This document shows positions 1 through 6,591 of a DNA stretch of 64,000 nucleotides, piece after piece. The notes under the pieces are model-generated. The model ran no database searches and was not told the DNA's origin. It saw nothing but the letters and a program-made list of their open reading frames with translations. Numbering within the stretch: the stretch's first letter is position 1; each line of letters starts with the position of its first letter. This DNA is from CAVQTK01 sp963716455. Its GTDB lineage: Bacteria; Pseudomonadota; Gammaproteobacteria; Coxiellales; Coxiellaceae. Position numbers and translations under genes: made by a program. The stretch is taken from contig CAVQTK010000018.1 of the NCBI GenBank assembly GCA_963716455.1, positions 180,783 to 244,782 on the forward strand, in the 5' to 3' direction.

Positions 1-288
1 TTGGTGATTATAATGATTGAATTTTAAGGGCATCTTATCAAAAAAACGGGTATAACCTGCCTCGAACACCTGATTTTCACGAGTTTTGAAGGCCAACAAC
101 AACGCCTGCTTAATCCATTGATGTACCTGCCATTTATCGTCCAATTTTTGCGCGATGCGTATTTTGCCTTGATCTAGCAGCTCCAGCGTTTCGTTAATAG
201 CCTGCTGAATATCTTCAGAAATATTATTGCTGTTTAATTGATCTTTTTGAGCAAAAGCGTGTTCTATGATAGTTTGCAGGTTATACAT
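1..288 (-). CDS. dapD: DapD, tetrahydrodipicolinate N-succinyltransferase (5' part only)
   Basis: The first 96 residues of a minus-strand gene that leaves the window at position 1. It would make N-succinyl-2-amino-6-oxopimelate from tetrahydrodipicolinate and succinyl-CoA, in the cytoplasmic lysine/diaminopimelate pathway. The translation begins MYNLQTIIEHAFAQ and contains HQWIKQALLLAF, NQVFEAGYTRFFDK and PLKFNHY, which match the N-terminal helical domain of DapD (compare HQWLKKAVLLSF and TRYFDKVPMKF of E. coli, recalled from memory). The left-handed helix domain with the catalytic residues lies outside. The ATG is the only sensible start. In enterics dapD, glnD and map are neighbours; here tRNA genes lie between dapD and map and glnD is absent. 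Confidence 0.88.
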   Translation of the reverse strand, partial: MYNLQTIIEHAFAQKDQLNSNNISEDIQQAINETLELLDQGKIRIAQKLDDKWQVHQWIKQALLLAFKTRENQVFEAGYTRFFDKMPLKFNHYNHQ

Positions 289-368
289 TGAAATATCCAA
301 TTTAATTAATAAAAATTATAAAAACTCATACTCAAGTTAGATACTTAAACCCAAAATCATACTCCTGG

Positions 369-397
369 TTGACCAAATAGTCACTATTAAGTATGAT
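369..397 (+). promoter_or_regulatory. sigma-70 promoter of the tRNA cluster
   Basis: TTGACC at 369-374 and TATGAT at 392-397 are separated by 17 bases, close to the sigma-70 consensus. The -10 box ends ten bases before the first base of tRNA-Pro. No comparable promoter is obvious before tRNA-Arg, so the three tRNAs may be one transcript. Confidence 0.65.
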
Positions 398-407
398 GAA
401 AAATTAA

Positions 408-481
408 CGGGGTATAGCGCAGCCTGGTAGCGCGCCTGCTTTGGGAGCAGGATGTCGGGGGTTCAAATCCCTCTACCCCGA
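408..481 (+). tRNA. tRNA-Pro (anticodon TGG)
   Basis: A 74-base cloverleaf: acceptor stem CGGGGTA pairs with TACCCCG, the anticodon loop reads TTTGGGA giving TGG, and the T-arm contains GTTCAAATC. The discriminator is A481. The next bases are TCA, so the 3' CCA is not encoded and must be added by the CCA-adding enzyme. Confidence 0.96.
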
Positions 482-530
482 TCAAAATGGTGAAATGCGG
501 TAATAGCTCAGGTGGGTTATCTGCCTACAA

Positions 531-672
531 GTGAATGTTCAGCTGTTAGACAAGTTTGCATGAAAAATTGACGAAAAAGCGGAGAATACACGTAGTATTT
601 GAGCATTTTGAGGAAATTTTTCATTCAAACTTGGCAACAGAGATGGGCGTTCCAGGCTACAGGGTGAGTTAT
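531..672. repeat. Long-hairpin dispersed repeat (family A), copy 1
   Basis: About 140 bases with a long imperfect inverted repeat. The inner arms are CAAGTTTGcATGAAAAAT (551-568) and ATTTTTCATTCAAACTTG (about 615-632); the outer arms resemble GTTCAGCTGTT and AACAGAGATGGGCGTTC. Near-identical copies lie at 20741-20887 (opposite orientation) and 38263-38392, with a diverged relative at about 27573-27660. There is no ORF in it. It separates tRNA-Pro from tRNA-Arg. Confidence 0.8.
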
Positions 673-681
673 TATTGAGAT

Positions 682-755
682 GCGCCTGTAGCTCATTTGG
701 ATAGAGCATCGGCCTTCTAAGCCGAGGGTAACAGGTTCAAATCCTGTCAGGCGCG
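682..755 (+). tRNA. tRNA-Arg (anticodon TCT)
   Basis: Cloverleaf with acceptor stem GCGCCTG/CAGGCGC, D-arm GCTCATTTGGATAGAGC, anticodon loop CTTCTAA (TCT, reading AGA/AGG) and T-arm GGTTCAAATCC. Discriminator G755. The CCA end is not encoded (GGT follows). It lies 10 bases before tRNA-His, as in the argX-hisR arrangement of enterics. Confidence 0.95.
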
Positions 756-765
756 GGGTGTTCCT

Positions 766-839
766 GGTGGACGTAGCTCAGTTGGTAGAGTCCCGGATTG
801 TGATTCCGGTTGTCGTGGGTTCGATCCCCATCGTCCACC
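766..839 (+). tRNA. tRNA-His (anticodon GTG)
   Basis: Acceptor stem GTGGACG/CGTCCAC, anticodon loop TTGTGAT (GTG) and T-arm GGGTTCGATCCCC. The extra 5' G expected for tRNA-His is present at 766 opposite C839. Only CA follows the discriminator, so a full CCA is not encoded. The stop codon of map lies four bases downstream on the other strand. Confidence 0.95.
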
Positions 840-842
840 CAC

Positions 843-1610
843 TCATATCACTTCATCTCGTCGTAAAGTTAGAACTTCAAAACCATTTTCACTAACTGCT
901 ATAGTATGTTCCCATTGTGCGGACAATTTATGATCTTTCGTAATTACCGTCCAATTATCCGGCAATAATTTAACATGACGTTTACCGGCATTAATCATAG
1001 GCTCAATAGTAAAAACCATTCCCGGCTCTAGGATGAGTCCCGTTCCAGGTTTACCATAATGTAAAACTTGTGGGTCTTCGTGAAATTCACGGCCAATGCC
1101 ATGCCCACAATATTCCCTAACGACCGAATAACGATTTTCTTCAGCATATTCTTGAATAGCTGCACCAATGTCTCCTAAGTGGACCCCTGGTTTCACCATC
1201 CGAATTCCTAGGTAAAGACATTCTTGAGTTATGCTTACTAAGCGTTGCGCAAAGGGTAAAACCTCACCGACAAAAAACATTTTACTCGTATCCCCATGAA
1301 ACCCATCTTTAATAACTGTAATATCAATGTTGACAATATCCCCATCCTTAAGCTTTTTATTGTTAGGAATTCCATGACAAACTACGTGATTAACCGATGT
1401 ACAAATTGATTTAGGAAATCCTTGATAATTTAGAGGAGCAGGAATAGCGTGCTGATGCTCAGTAATAAACTGATGACAAATATCATTGAGTTCATCGGTA
1501 GTTATGCCGGGCTGAACAAATTGTTCAATCATATCCAAAACTTCAGCTGCTAAATGCCCAGCAACCCGCATTTTTTCTAGCTCTTGATTGGTCTTAATTG
1601 TAACAGTCAT
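843..1610 (-). CDS. map: Methionine aminopeptidase type I
   Basis: Removes the initiator Met from nascent proteins in the cytoplasm with a two-metal centre. The 255 residues are the usual type I length with no zinc-finger extension. The metal ligands are visible in order: Asp in VNIDITV, Asp in HGDTSKMF, His in CGHGIG, Glu in TIEPMI and Glu in WEHTI. The substrate-site His is in CHGIPN near residue 80. It is divergent from rpsB across 186 bases, the arrangement seen in E. coli. Start ATG at 1610; a purine-rich GGAAAA stretch lies just upstream on the coding strand. Confidence 0.97.
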   Translation of the reverse strand: MTVTIKTNQELEKMRVAGHLAAEVLDMIEQFVQPGITTDELNDICHQFITEHQHAIPAPLNYQGFPKSICTSVNHVVCHGIPNNKKLKDGDIVNIDITVIKDGFHGDTSKMFFVGEVLPFAQRLVSITQECLYLGIRMVKPGVHLGDIGAAIQEYAEENRYSVVREYCGHGIGREFHEDPQVLHYGKPGTGLILEPGMVFTIEPMINAGKRHVKLLPDNWTVITKDHKLSAQWEHTIAVSENGFEVLTLRRDEVI

Positions 1611-1647
1611 AATTTTTCCTTAGTCTATAGCAGTTTGCTCTCACTTA

Positions 1648-1796
1648 TGGTATAAATCTACGCGCTAATATGCAAATTCACACACCTGTCGACACATGCT
1701 TAGGGGTGCTGACCTAAACATCAGTCTAACATGGGATAGGTGGAGGTTGCTTGTTTCAATTCAATGACCAGGCATAACTAACCCAGGAGAAAAAAA
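1648..1796 (+). promoter_or_regulatory. Extended -10 promoter and S2 leader of rpsB-tsf
   Basis: TGGTATAAA at 1648-1656 is an extended -10 element; the -35 region is weak. The rpsB promoters of gammaproteobacteria are known to have a conserved TGTGGTATAAA-type element, and this one resembles it. Some 135 transcribed bases precede rpsB, consistent with the autoregulatory 5' leader bound by S2 in E. coli. I cannot fold it here, so the leader function is inference. The Shine-Dalgarno AGGAG lies at about 1786-1790. Confidence 0.5.
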
Positions 1797-2741
1797 TTGG
1801 TTGATATTACTATGCAGCAAATGCTGGAAGCGGGTGTACATTTTGGTCACCAAACTCGTTATTGGAACCCTAAAATGGCTCCTTATATCTATGGCATTCG
1901 TCATAAGATTCACATTATTAATTTAGAAGAAACTTTACCGCGCTTTAAAGAAGCACTCCAGTTTCTTGGCGGAATTGCCGCAAACAAAGGACGAATTTTG
2001 TTAGTTGGCACTAAGTACGCGGCTCGCGATGTTATAAAAGAAGAAGGCATTCGCTCCGGTATGCCTTATGTTAATCACCGATGGTTAGGAGGAATGCTCA
2101 CTAACTTTAGAACAATTCGCCAATCGGTAAAACGATTGAAAGAATTAGAAGAAATGCTACACGATGAAAAGCTGGTGGCTCGATTTACTAAGAAAGAAGT
2201 TCTTCGTTTAGTAGGAGAAAAAGATAAGCTTAGCGCTTCCTTAGAAGGCATCAAAAATATGGGCGGTTTGCCCGATGCACTGTTTATTATTGATGTGGGT
2301 AATGAAAAAATTGCAGTTACAGAAGCCAAACGTCTTGGAATCCCTGTGGTAGGAATTATTGATACCAACAATAGCCCAGAGGGGATTGATTACTTTATTC
2401 CTGGCAATGATGATGCGTTACGCGCCATTCGCTTCTATTGTAAAGCTATTAGTGACCTAGTAATTGAGTCACGTGGAGTTCCAGAACCAGTGGTAGAAGA
2501 GCCAGAAGAAATACAACCTTTTAAAGCTAAAGTAAAAGTAAAAAAGATTGTAAAAAAGAAACCGATTGAAGAATCTGCAGAAAAATCGACAAGCCCAGAC
2601 TTAGTAGACAAAAATAACTCAGAAGTTGAAGCGGTTAAATCATCTGCCGTAAAAAAGAAGCCTGCAACTGCAACAAAAAAACCATCTGTTAATACTTCTG
2701 AAAAAAAATCCACTGAAAATGGAAGGAAAAGCGAATCCTAA
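1797..2741 (+). CDS. rpsB: 30S ribosomal protein S2 with a lysine-rich C-terminal extension
   Basis: Ribosomal protein uS2 of the small subunit. Residues 1 to about 230 match the family: GVHFGHQTRYWNPKM near the N-terminus, VGTKYAARD, NHRWLGGMLTN, MGGLPDALFIIDV and the GIPVVGIIDTN segment. The start is TTG at 1797, eight bases after a good Shine-Dalgarno. Residues from about 232 to 314 are unusual: a low-complexity Lys/Ser/Glu/Pro tail (KVKVKKIVKKKP, VKKKPATATKKPS) that takes the protein about 70 residues past the E. coli length (241). The coding frame is clean up to the stop, so it is a real extension. Co-transcribed with tsf. Confidence 0.97.
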   Translation: MVDITMQQMLEAGVHFGHQTRYWNPKMAPYIYGIRHKIHIINLEETLPRFKEALQFLGGIAANKGRILLVGTKYAARDVIKEEGIRSGMPYVNHRWLGGMLTNFRTIRQSVKRLKELEEMLHDEKLVARFTKKEVLRLVGEKDKLSASLEGIKNMGGLPDALFIIDVGNEKIAVTEAKRLGIPVVGIIDTNNSPEGIDYFIPGNDDALRAIRFYCKAISDLVIESRGVPEPVVEEPEEIQPFKAKVKVKKIVKKKPIEESAEKSTSPDLVDKNNSEVEAVKSSAVKKKPATATKKPSVNTSEKKSTENGRKSES

Positions 2742-2786
2742 AAAATAGTTATAGATACTAAGTTTAACCTCATGAGGAACTAAACA

Positions 2787-3665
2787 ATGACCATTAGTGC
2801 TGCTTTAGTTAAAGAGCTTCGAGAACGCACGGGTGCGGGAATGATGGAATGTAAAAATGCCTTACAGGCCACTAAAGGAGATTTATCTGCTGCCATTGAA
2901 TTACTAAGAGTCAGTGGACATAAAGCTGCAGCAAAAAGAGCAGGAAAAGTTGCCGCTGAAGGAACAGTGGCAATTAGTGTAGACAATTCACAACGCAATG
3001 CTTGCTTAGTCGAGGTGAATTGTGAAACAGATTTCGTGGGGCGTAGTAAAGATTTTATTGCATTTGCCCAACAAGTTGCTGATTGTGGACTGCAGGCTAG
3101 GGCTTCAAGTTTGGAAGAATTATTACAGTTACCATACAATAAAAATGGATTTACAATCGAACAAGCTCGCCAAGAATTAATTGCTAAAGTGGGAGAAAAT
3201 ATTCAAATACGACGTATGACCGTCCTGCAATCAGATGTTTTGGTAGGAAGTTATATACACAGTAATCGGATTGGTGTCCTTGTAGCAATTAATCGTAATG
3301 AACCGAGTTTAGCTCGTGACATTGCCATGCACATTGCCGCAACTAATCCTCAAGCAGTTGAAGCAGCTGGCGTATCTGCAGATATTATAAATAAAGAACG
3401 TGAAATTTTTATCGCTCAATCCAAGGAAACTGGAAAGCCGGACCATATCATTGAAAAAATGGTTAGTGGTCGGATTACTAAATTTTTAAAAGAAATTTGT
3501 TTAGTGGATCAAGCTTTTGTAAAAAATCCAGATCAAACTATTGACTCTTTATTAAAGTCCCATCAAGCTCAAGTAACTGCTTTCGTACGTTTTGAAGTGG
3601 GAGAGGGAATTGAAAAAGAAGCTCACGATTTCGCAAGTGAAGTTAAAGCACAGCTAAAAGACTAA
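2787..3665 (+). CDS. tsf: Elongation factor Ts
   Basis: Guanine-nucleotide exchange factor for EF-Tu. The N-terminal UBA-like domain is plain (LVKELRERTGAGMMECKNAL, residues 8-27), followed by the core motif CLVEVNCETDFVGRSKDF in which the TDFV tetrapeptide contacts the EF-Tu G domain. At 292 residues it is of normal length. ATG start preceded by GAGGAAC. It follows rpsB by 45 bases in the universal rpsB-tsf operon, and pyrH follows directly. Confidence 0.97.
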   Translation: MTISAALVKELRERTGAGMMECKNALQATKGDLSAAIELLRVSGHKAAAKRAGKVAAEGTVAISVDNSQRNACLVEVNCETDFVGRSKDFIAFAQQVADCGLQARASSLEELLQLPYNKNGFTIEQARQELIAKVGENIQIRRMTVLQSDVLVGSYIHSNRIGVLVAINRNEPSLARDIAMHIAATNPQAVEAAGVSADIINKEREIFIAQSKETGKPDHIIEKMVSGRITKFLKEICLVDQAFVKNPDQTIDSLLKSHQAQVTAFVRFEVGEGIEKEAHDFASEVKAQLKD

Positions 3666-3677
3666 TTGGTAAACAAA

Positions 3678-4421
3678 ATGAGTAACAGCCTCCAACCTAT
3701 TTATCGGCGCATTTTACTAAAAATGAGTGGGGAAGCTCTAATGGGGGAAGGGAAACACACTATTGATCCGAAAGTGCTCGACAGAGTAGCAAAAGAAGTG
3801 GGAGAGGTCTATCAATTAGGTGTACAAATCGGAATTGTAGTCGGAGGTGGTAACTTTTTTCGCGGAGTAACCGTATCTGAAGCAGGAATTAATCGAATTA
3901 CTGGTGATCATATGGGAATGCTGGCTACATTAATTAATGCATTAGCCATGCGTGATGCTTTTGAACGTTATGGCTTACCAGTGCGCGTACTTTCTGCTAT
4001 ACCTATGAGCGGCATGGTAGATTACTTTAATCGCAGAAAAGCGATTCATCATTTGTTACAAGGGAGAGTGGTAATATTTGCGGCTGGAACGGGAAATCCT
4101 TTGGTTACCACAGATTCCGCAGCCAGCCTGCGCGGCATTGAGATCGAAGCTGACGTCGTTTTGAAAGCAACCCAAGTTAATGGAGTTTATTCCGCTGACC
4201 CCATCCGTTATCCAGATGCCGTATTTTATTCTCATTTAACCTATCAAGATGCTTTAGAAAAAGAATTAGCTGTAATGGATCTGGCTGCATTTTGCCAATG
4301 TCGTGATTATAATATGCCACTTTGTATATTTAACATGCAAAAGCCTGGAGCATTATTGCGTGTGATTATGGGTGAAACAGAGGGCACTAAAGTAACTAAT
4401 AAGAAGGAGTCAACTTCATGA
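3678..4421 (+). CDS. pyrH: Uridylate kinase (UMP kinase)
   Basis: Phosphorylates UMP to UDP in pyrimidine nucleotide synthesis; amino-acid-kinase fold, hexameric and GTP-regulated in the family. Motifs: RILLKMSGEAL, VVGGGNFFRG, GDHMGMLATLINALAMRDA, AGTGNPLVTTDSAA and VMDLAAF. I chose ATG 3678 (MSNSLQPIYRR), which gives 247 residues like E. coli. A TTG at 3666, abutting the tsf stop, would add four residues and cannot be excluded. Overlaps frr by four bases. Confidence 0.95.
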   Translation: MSNSLQPIYRRILLKMSGEALMGEGKHTIDPKVLDRVAKEVGEVYQLGVQIGIVVGGGNFFRGVTVSEAGINRITGDHMGMLATLINALAMRDAFERYGLPVRVLSAIPMSGMVDYFNRRKAIHHLLQGRVVIFAAGTGNPLVTTDSAASLRGIEIEADVVLKATQVNGVYSADPIRYPDAVFYSHLTYQDALEKELAVMDLAAFCQCRDYNMPLCIFNMQKPGALLRVIMGETEGTKVTNKKESTS

Positions 4422-4975
4422 CGAGTCAAACAATTCAATTAGCAGAATCCCGGATGAAAAAAAGCATACAAGCTTTACAAGACGAGCTAGCCAAATTACG
4501 TACAGGGCGGGCTCATCCAAGCTTATTAGATCAAATTAAAGTTGAATATTATCAACAAACTATCCCAATTAATCAGGTAGCTAGCATCACAGTAGAGAAC
4601 TCCCGTACATTGTTGGTTTCTCCTTGGGAAAAAGAAATGGTTGCCAAAATAGAAAAAGCAATAAGAAGTTCAGATTTAGGATTAAATCCCAGTACAGCAG
4701 GCTTAACTATTAGAATTCCTCTGCCCGTTTTAACAGAAGATAGACGAAAGGATTTAACTCGGATAGTAAAAGATGAAGCAGAGCGAGCTCGTGTAGCCAT
4801 ACGTAATATTCGACGTGACGCCAATCAAGAATTTAAGAACTCCTTAAAAGAAAAACTTATTAATGAAGATGAAGAACGTCGTGCGCAGGCAAACATTCAA
4901 AAATTAACGGATCAATACATAATCAAGGTAGACCAATTAGCTGCAGAGAAAGAACAAGACTTAATGGCACTTTAA
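4418..4975 (+). CDS. frr: Ribosome recycling factor
   Basis: Splits post-termination ribosomes together with EF-G. The 185 residues are the exact family length. Recognisable segments are LAKLRTGRAHPSLLD, NQVASITVENSRTLLVSPW and IRIPLPVLTEDRRKDL. The ATG overlaps the pyrH stop (ATGA), with AAGGAG upstream, so the two genes are translationally coupled. uppS follows after six bases. In E. coli dxr (ispC) lies between frr and uppS; it is absent here. Confidence 0.97.
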   Translation: MTSQTIQLAESRMKKSIQALQDELAKLRTGRAHPSLLDQIKVEYYQQTIPINQVASITVENSRTLLVSPWEKEMVAKIEKAIRSSDLGLNPSTAGLTIRIPLPVLTEDRRKDLTRIVKDEAERARVAIRNIRRDANQEFKNSLKEKLINEDEERRAQANIQKLTDQYIIKVDQLAAEKEQDLMAL

Positions 4976-4981
4976 AGTAAG

Positions 4982-5722
4982 ATGAGTCAAACCGAAAACA
5001 AATTAAAGCATGTAGCGATTATTATGGATGGTAACGGACGGTGGGCACAGCAAAGAAGACTGCCACGCATAGCTGGACATCGGACTGGAGCTACTGCAGT
5101 ACGCAAGGCTATTGAGTTTAGTCTTGATAAAAAATTAGAAGTATTAACTTTGTTTGCTTTGAGCGTTGAAAATTTCAATTTACGTCCATTAAATGAAGTT
5201 AGATTATTACTTAGATTATTCTCAGAATCACTTCGTGACAATATTAAAGAACTAAAGGAAAAAAACATCCGTTTACGGATTGTAGGGGATAGAACCCATT
5301 TTGATAAACGTTTGACGGATGAAATCGAGTTTAGTGAAAATCTGACAAAAGATAATTCAGGCCTACAGCTAATTATAGCTATCAATTACAGTGGCCGATG
5401 GGATATAGTCCAGGCAGTACGCAATTTGGCAGAGCAAGCGATGGCTCGTAAACTACGCATAGAAGACATTACTCCAGCCGTTTTTCAGCATCACTTATGT
5501 TTGCCCGATTTACCTGATCCTGATCTGCTAATTCGCACCAGTGGAGAACAACGTATTAGTAATTTTATGTTATGGCAATTTGCCTATACTGAAATATATT
5601 TCTCAAATACGTATTGGCCAGACTTTGATGCAGAAACTTTTCAACAGGCTATCAATTTTTACTTTTCTACCCAAAGAAGATTTGGGCAAACGGCGGAGCA
5701 AGTTGAGTCACAATATGCTTAA
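4982..5722 (+). CDS. uppS: Undecaprenyl diphosphate synthase
   Basis: cis-Prenyltransferase that adds eight isoprene units to farnesyl diphosphate and so supplies the lipid carrier for peptidoglycan and O-antigen. Conserved regions: VAIIMDGNGRWAQQRRLPRI with the catalytic Asp and GNGRW loop, GHRTGATAVRKAIEF, the ALSVENF region, INYSGRWDIVQA and LIRTSGEQRISNFMLWQ. 246 residues, normal. The start follows the frr stop closely. It overlaps cdsA by a few bases. Confidence 0.96.
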   Translation: MSQTENKLKHVAIIMDGNGRWAQQRRLPRIAGHRTGATAVRKAIEFSLDKKLEVLTLFALSVENFNLRPLNEVRLLLRLFSESLRDNIKELKEKNIRLRIVGDRTHFDKRLTDEIEFSENLTKDNSGLQLIIAINYSGRWDIVQAVRNLAEQAMARKLRIEDITPAVFQHHLCLPDLPDPDLLIRTSGEQRISNFMLWQFAYTEIYFSNTYWPDFDAETFQQAINFYFSTQRRFGQTAEQVESQYA

Positions 5723-6515
5723 GCATCGGACATGGACCGCCTTAGTATTGTTATTACTAATCATCGGGATGATTTTTATCTTAAAACCGCCTTTTTTTGC
5801 TATCGCAATGGTGTTGTTTTTAATAGCTTCAGCCTGGGAGTGGGCAAAACTAATTGGCTTACATTCCTGGTATAGCCAATTAGCCTATTTAATTTTAATT
5901 CTGTTGAGTCTTTACCTCACTCATTTTATTTCCTTATGGTGGTTATTATTAAGTTCTTTTTTTCTTTGGTTATGGGCGACGGGTGCAGTATGCCTTTATG
6001 CTCGAGGATATAGTGTACTCGGTTTCCAACATCCCTGGGTAAAAGCCGTAGGGGGATTATTAATGCTAATTTCCTGTATTAAGGGGATTATCACGCTACA
6101 AAGCTTTAGCCCCATTTTATTACTTATTGCTTTAACTTTGATTTGGGTTGTTGATTCAGGCGCTTATTTTTCAGGAAGGCATTGGGGAAATCATTTTTTA
6201 GCTGCTCGTATTAGTCCCAAAAAAACATGGGAAGGTTTTTGGGGAGGCATACTAACTGCCATTTTTATTGCTATAGTCATAAGTCTATTCTTGCCCATTT
6301 CCAGCCAACAGCGGATCGGATTTATTTTAGTTGCCATTGCAACTGCTTTATTCTCTGTAATAGGCGATTTATTCGTAAGTTTATTAAAACGACAAGCCGG
6401 TTTAAAAGATAGTGGCTGGCTGTTACCAGGCCATGGTGGCTTACTGGATCGCCTAGATAGCACTATTAGTGCCATACCTATTTTTACTCTTGGATTTTTA
6501 TTATTAAAAATATAA
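5715..6515 (+). CDS. cdsA: Phosphatidate cytidylyltransferase (CDP-diacylglycerol synthase)
   Basis: Integral membrane enzyme that makes CDP-diacylglycerol from phosphatidate and CTP. Start ATG 5715 (MLKHRTWTALVLLLL) overlaps the uppS stop and gives 266 residues with about eight hydrophobic segments. A longer reading into uppS is unlikely. The family signature is at the C-terminal end: SPKKTWEGFWGG, then KRQAGLKDSGWLLPGHGG followed by LLDRLDS. In E. coli rseP follows; here bamA follows directly. Confidence 0.94.
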   Translation: MLKHRTWTALVLLLLIIGMIFILKPPFFAIAMVLFLIASAWEWAKLIGLHSWYSQLAYLILILLSLYLTHFISLWWLLLSSFFLWLWATGAVCLYARGYSVLGFQHPWVKAVGGLLMLISCIKGIITLQSFSPILLLIALTLIWVVDSGAYFSGRHWGNHFLAARISPKKTWEGFWGGILTAIFIAIVISLFLPISSQQRIGFILVAIATALFSVIGDLFVSLLKRQAGLKDSGWLLPGHGGLLDRLDSTISAIPIFTLGFLLLKI

Positions 6516-6536
6516 CATAAGCTGGTAAAATTCGGG

Positions 6537-6542
6537 TATAAT
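6537..6542 (+). promoter_or_regulatory. Possible -10 box before bamA
   Basis: A perfect TATAAT lies about 50 bases before the bamA start, in the 76-base gap after cdsA. No convincing -35 box sits 17 bases upstream, so this is only a candidate internal promoter. Confidence 0.3.
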
Positions 6543-6591
6543 AAGGGTTTAAAAAAAGACAATCGGTCCTTACTTTTATGAAGAGATATTT

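Noticed and set aside
2075..2371. Antisense open frame of 98 codons inside rpsB
   Set aside because: It mirrors the codons of a strongly conserved gene on the other strand, has no ribosome site and no family resemblance.
5541..5714. Longer N-terminus for cdsA
   Set aside because: It overlaps the conserved C-terminus of uppS in another frame; the ATG at 5715 gives the normal length and coupling.
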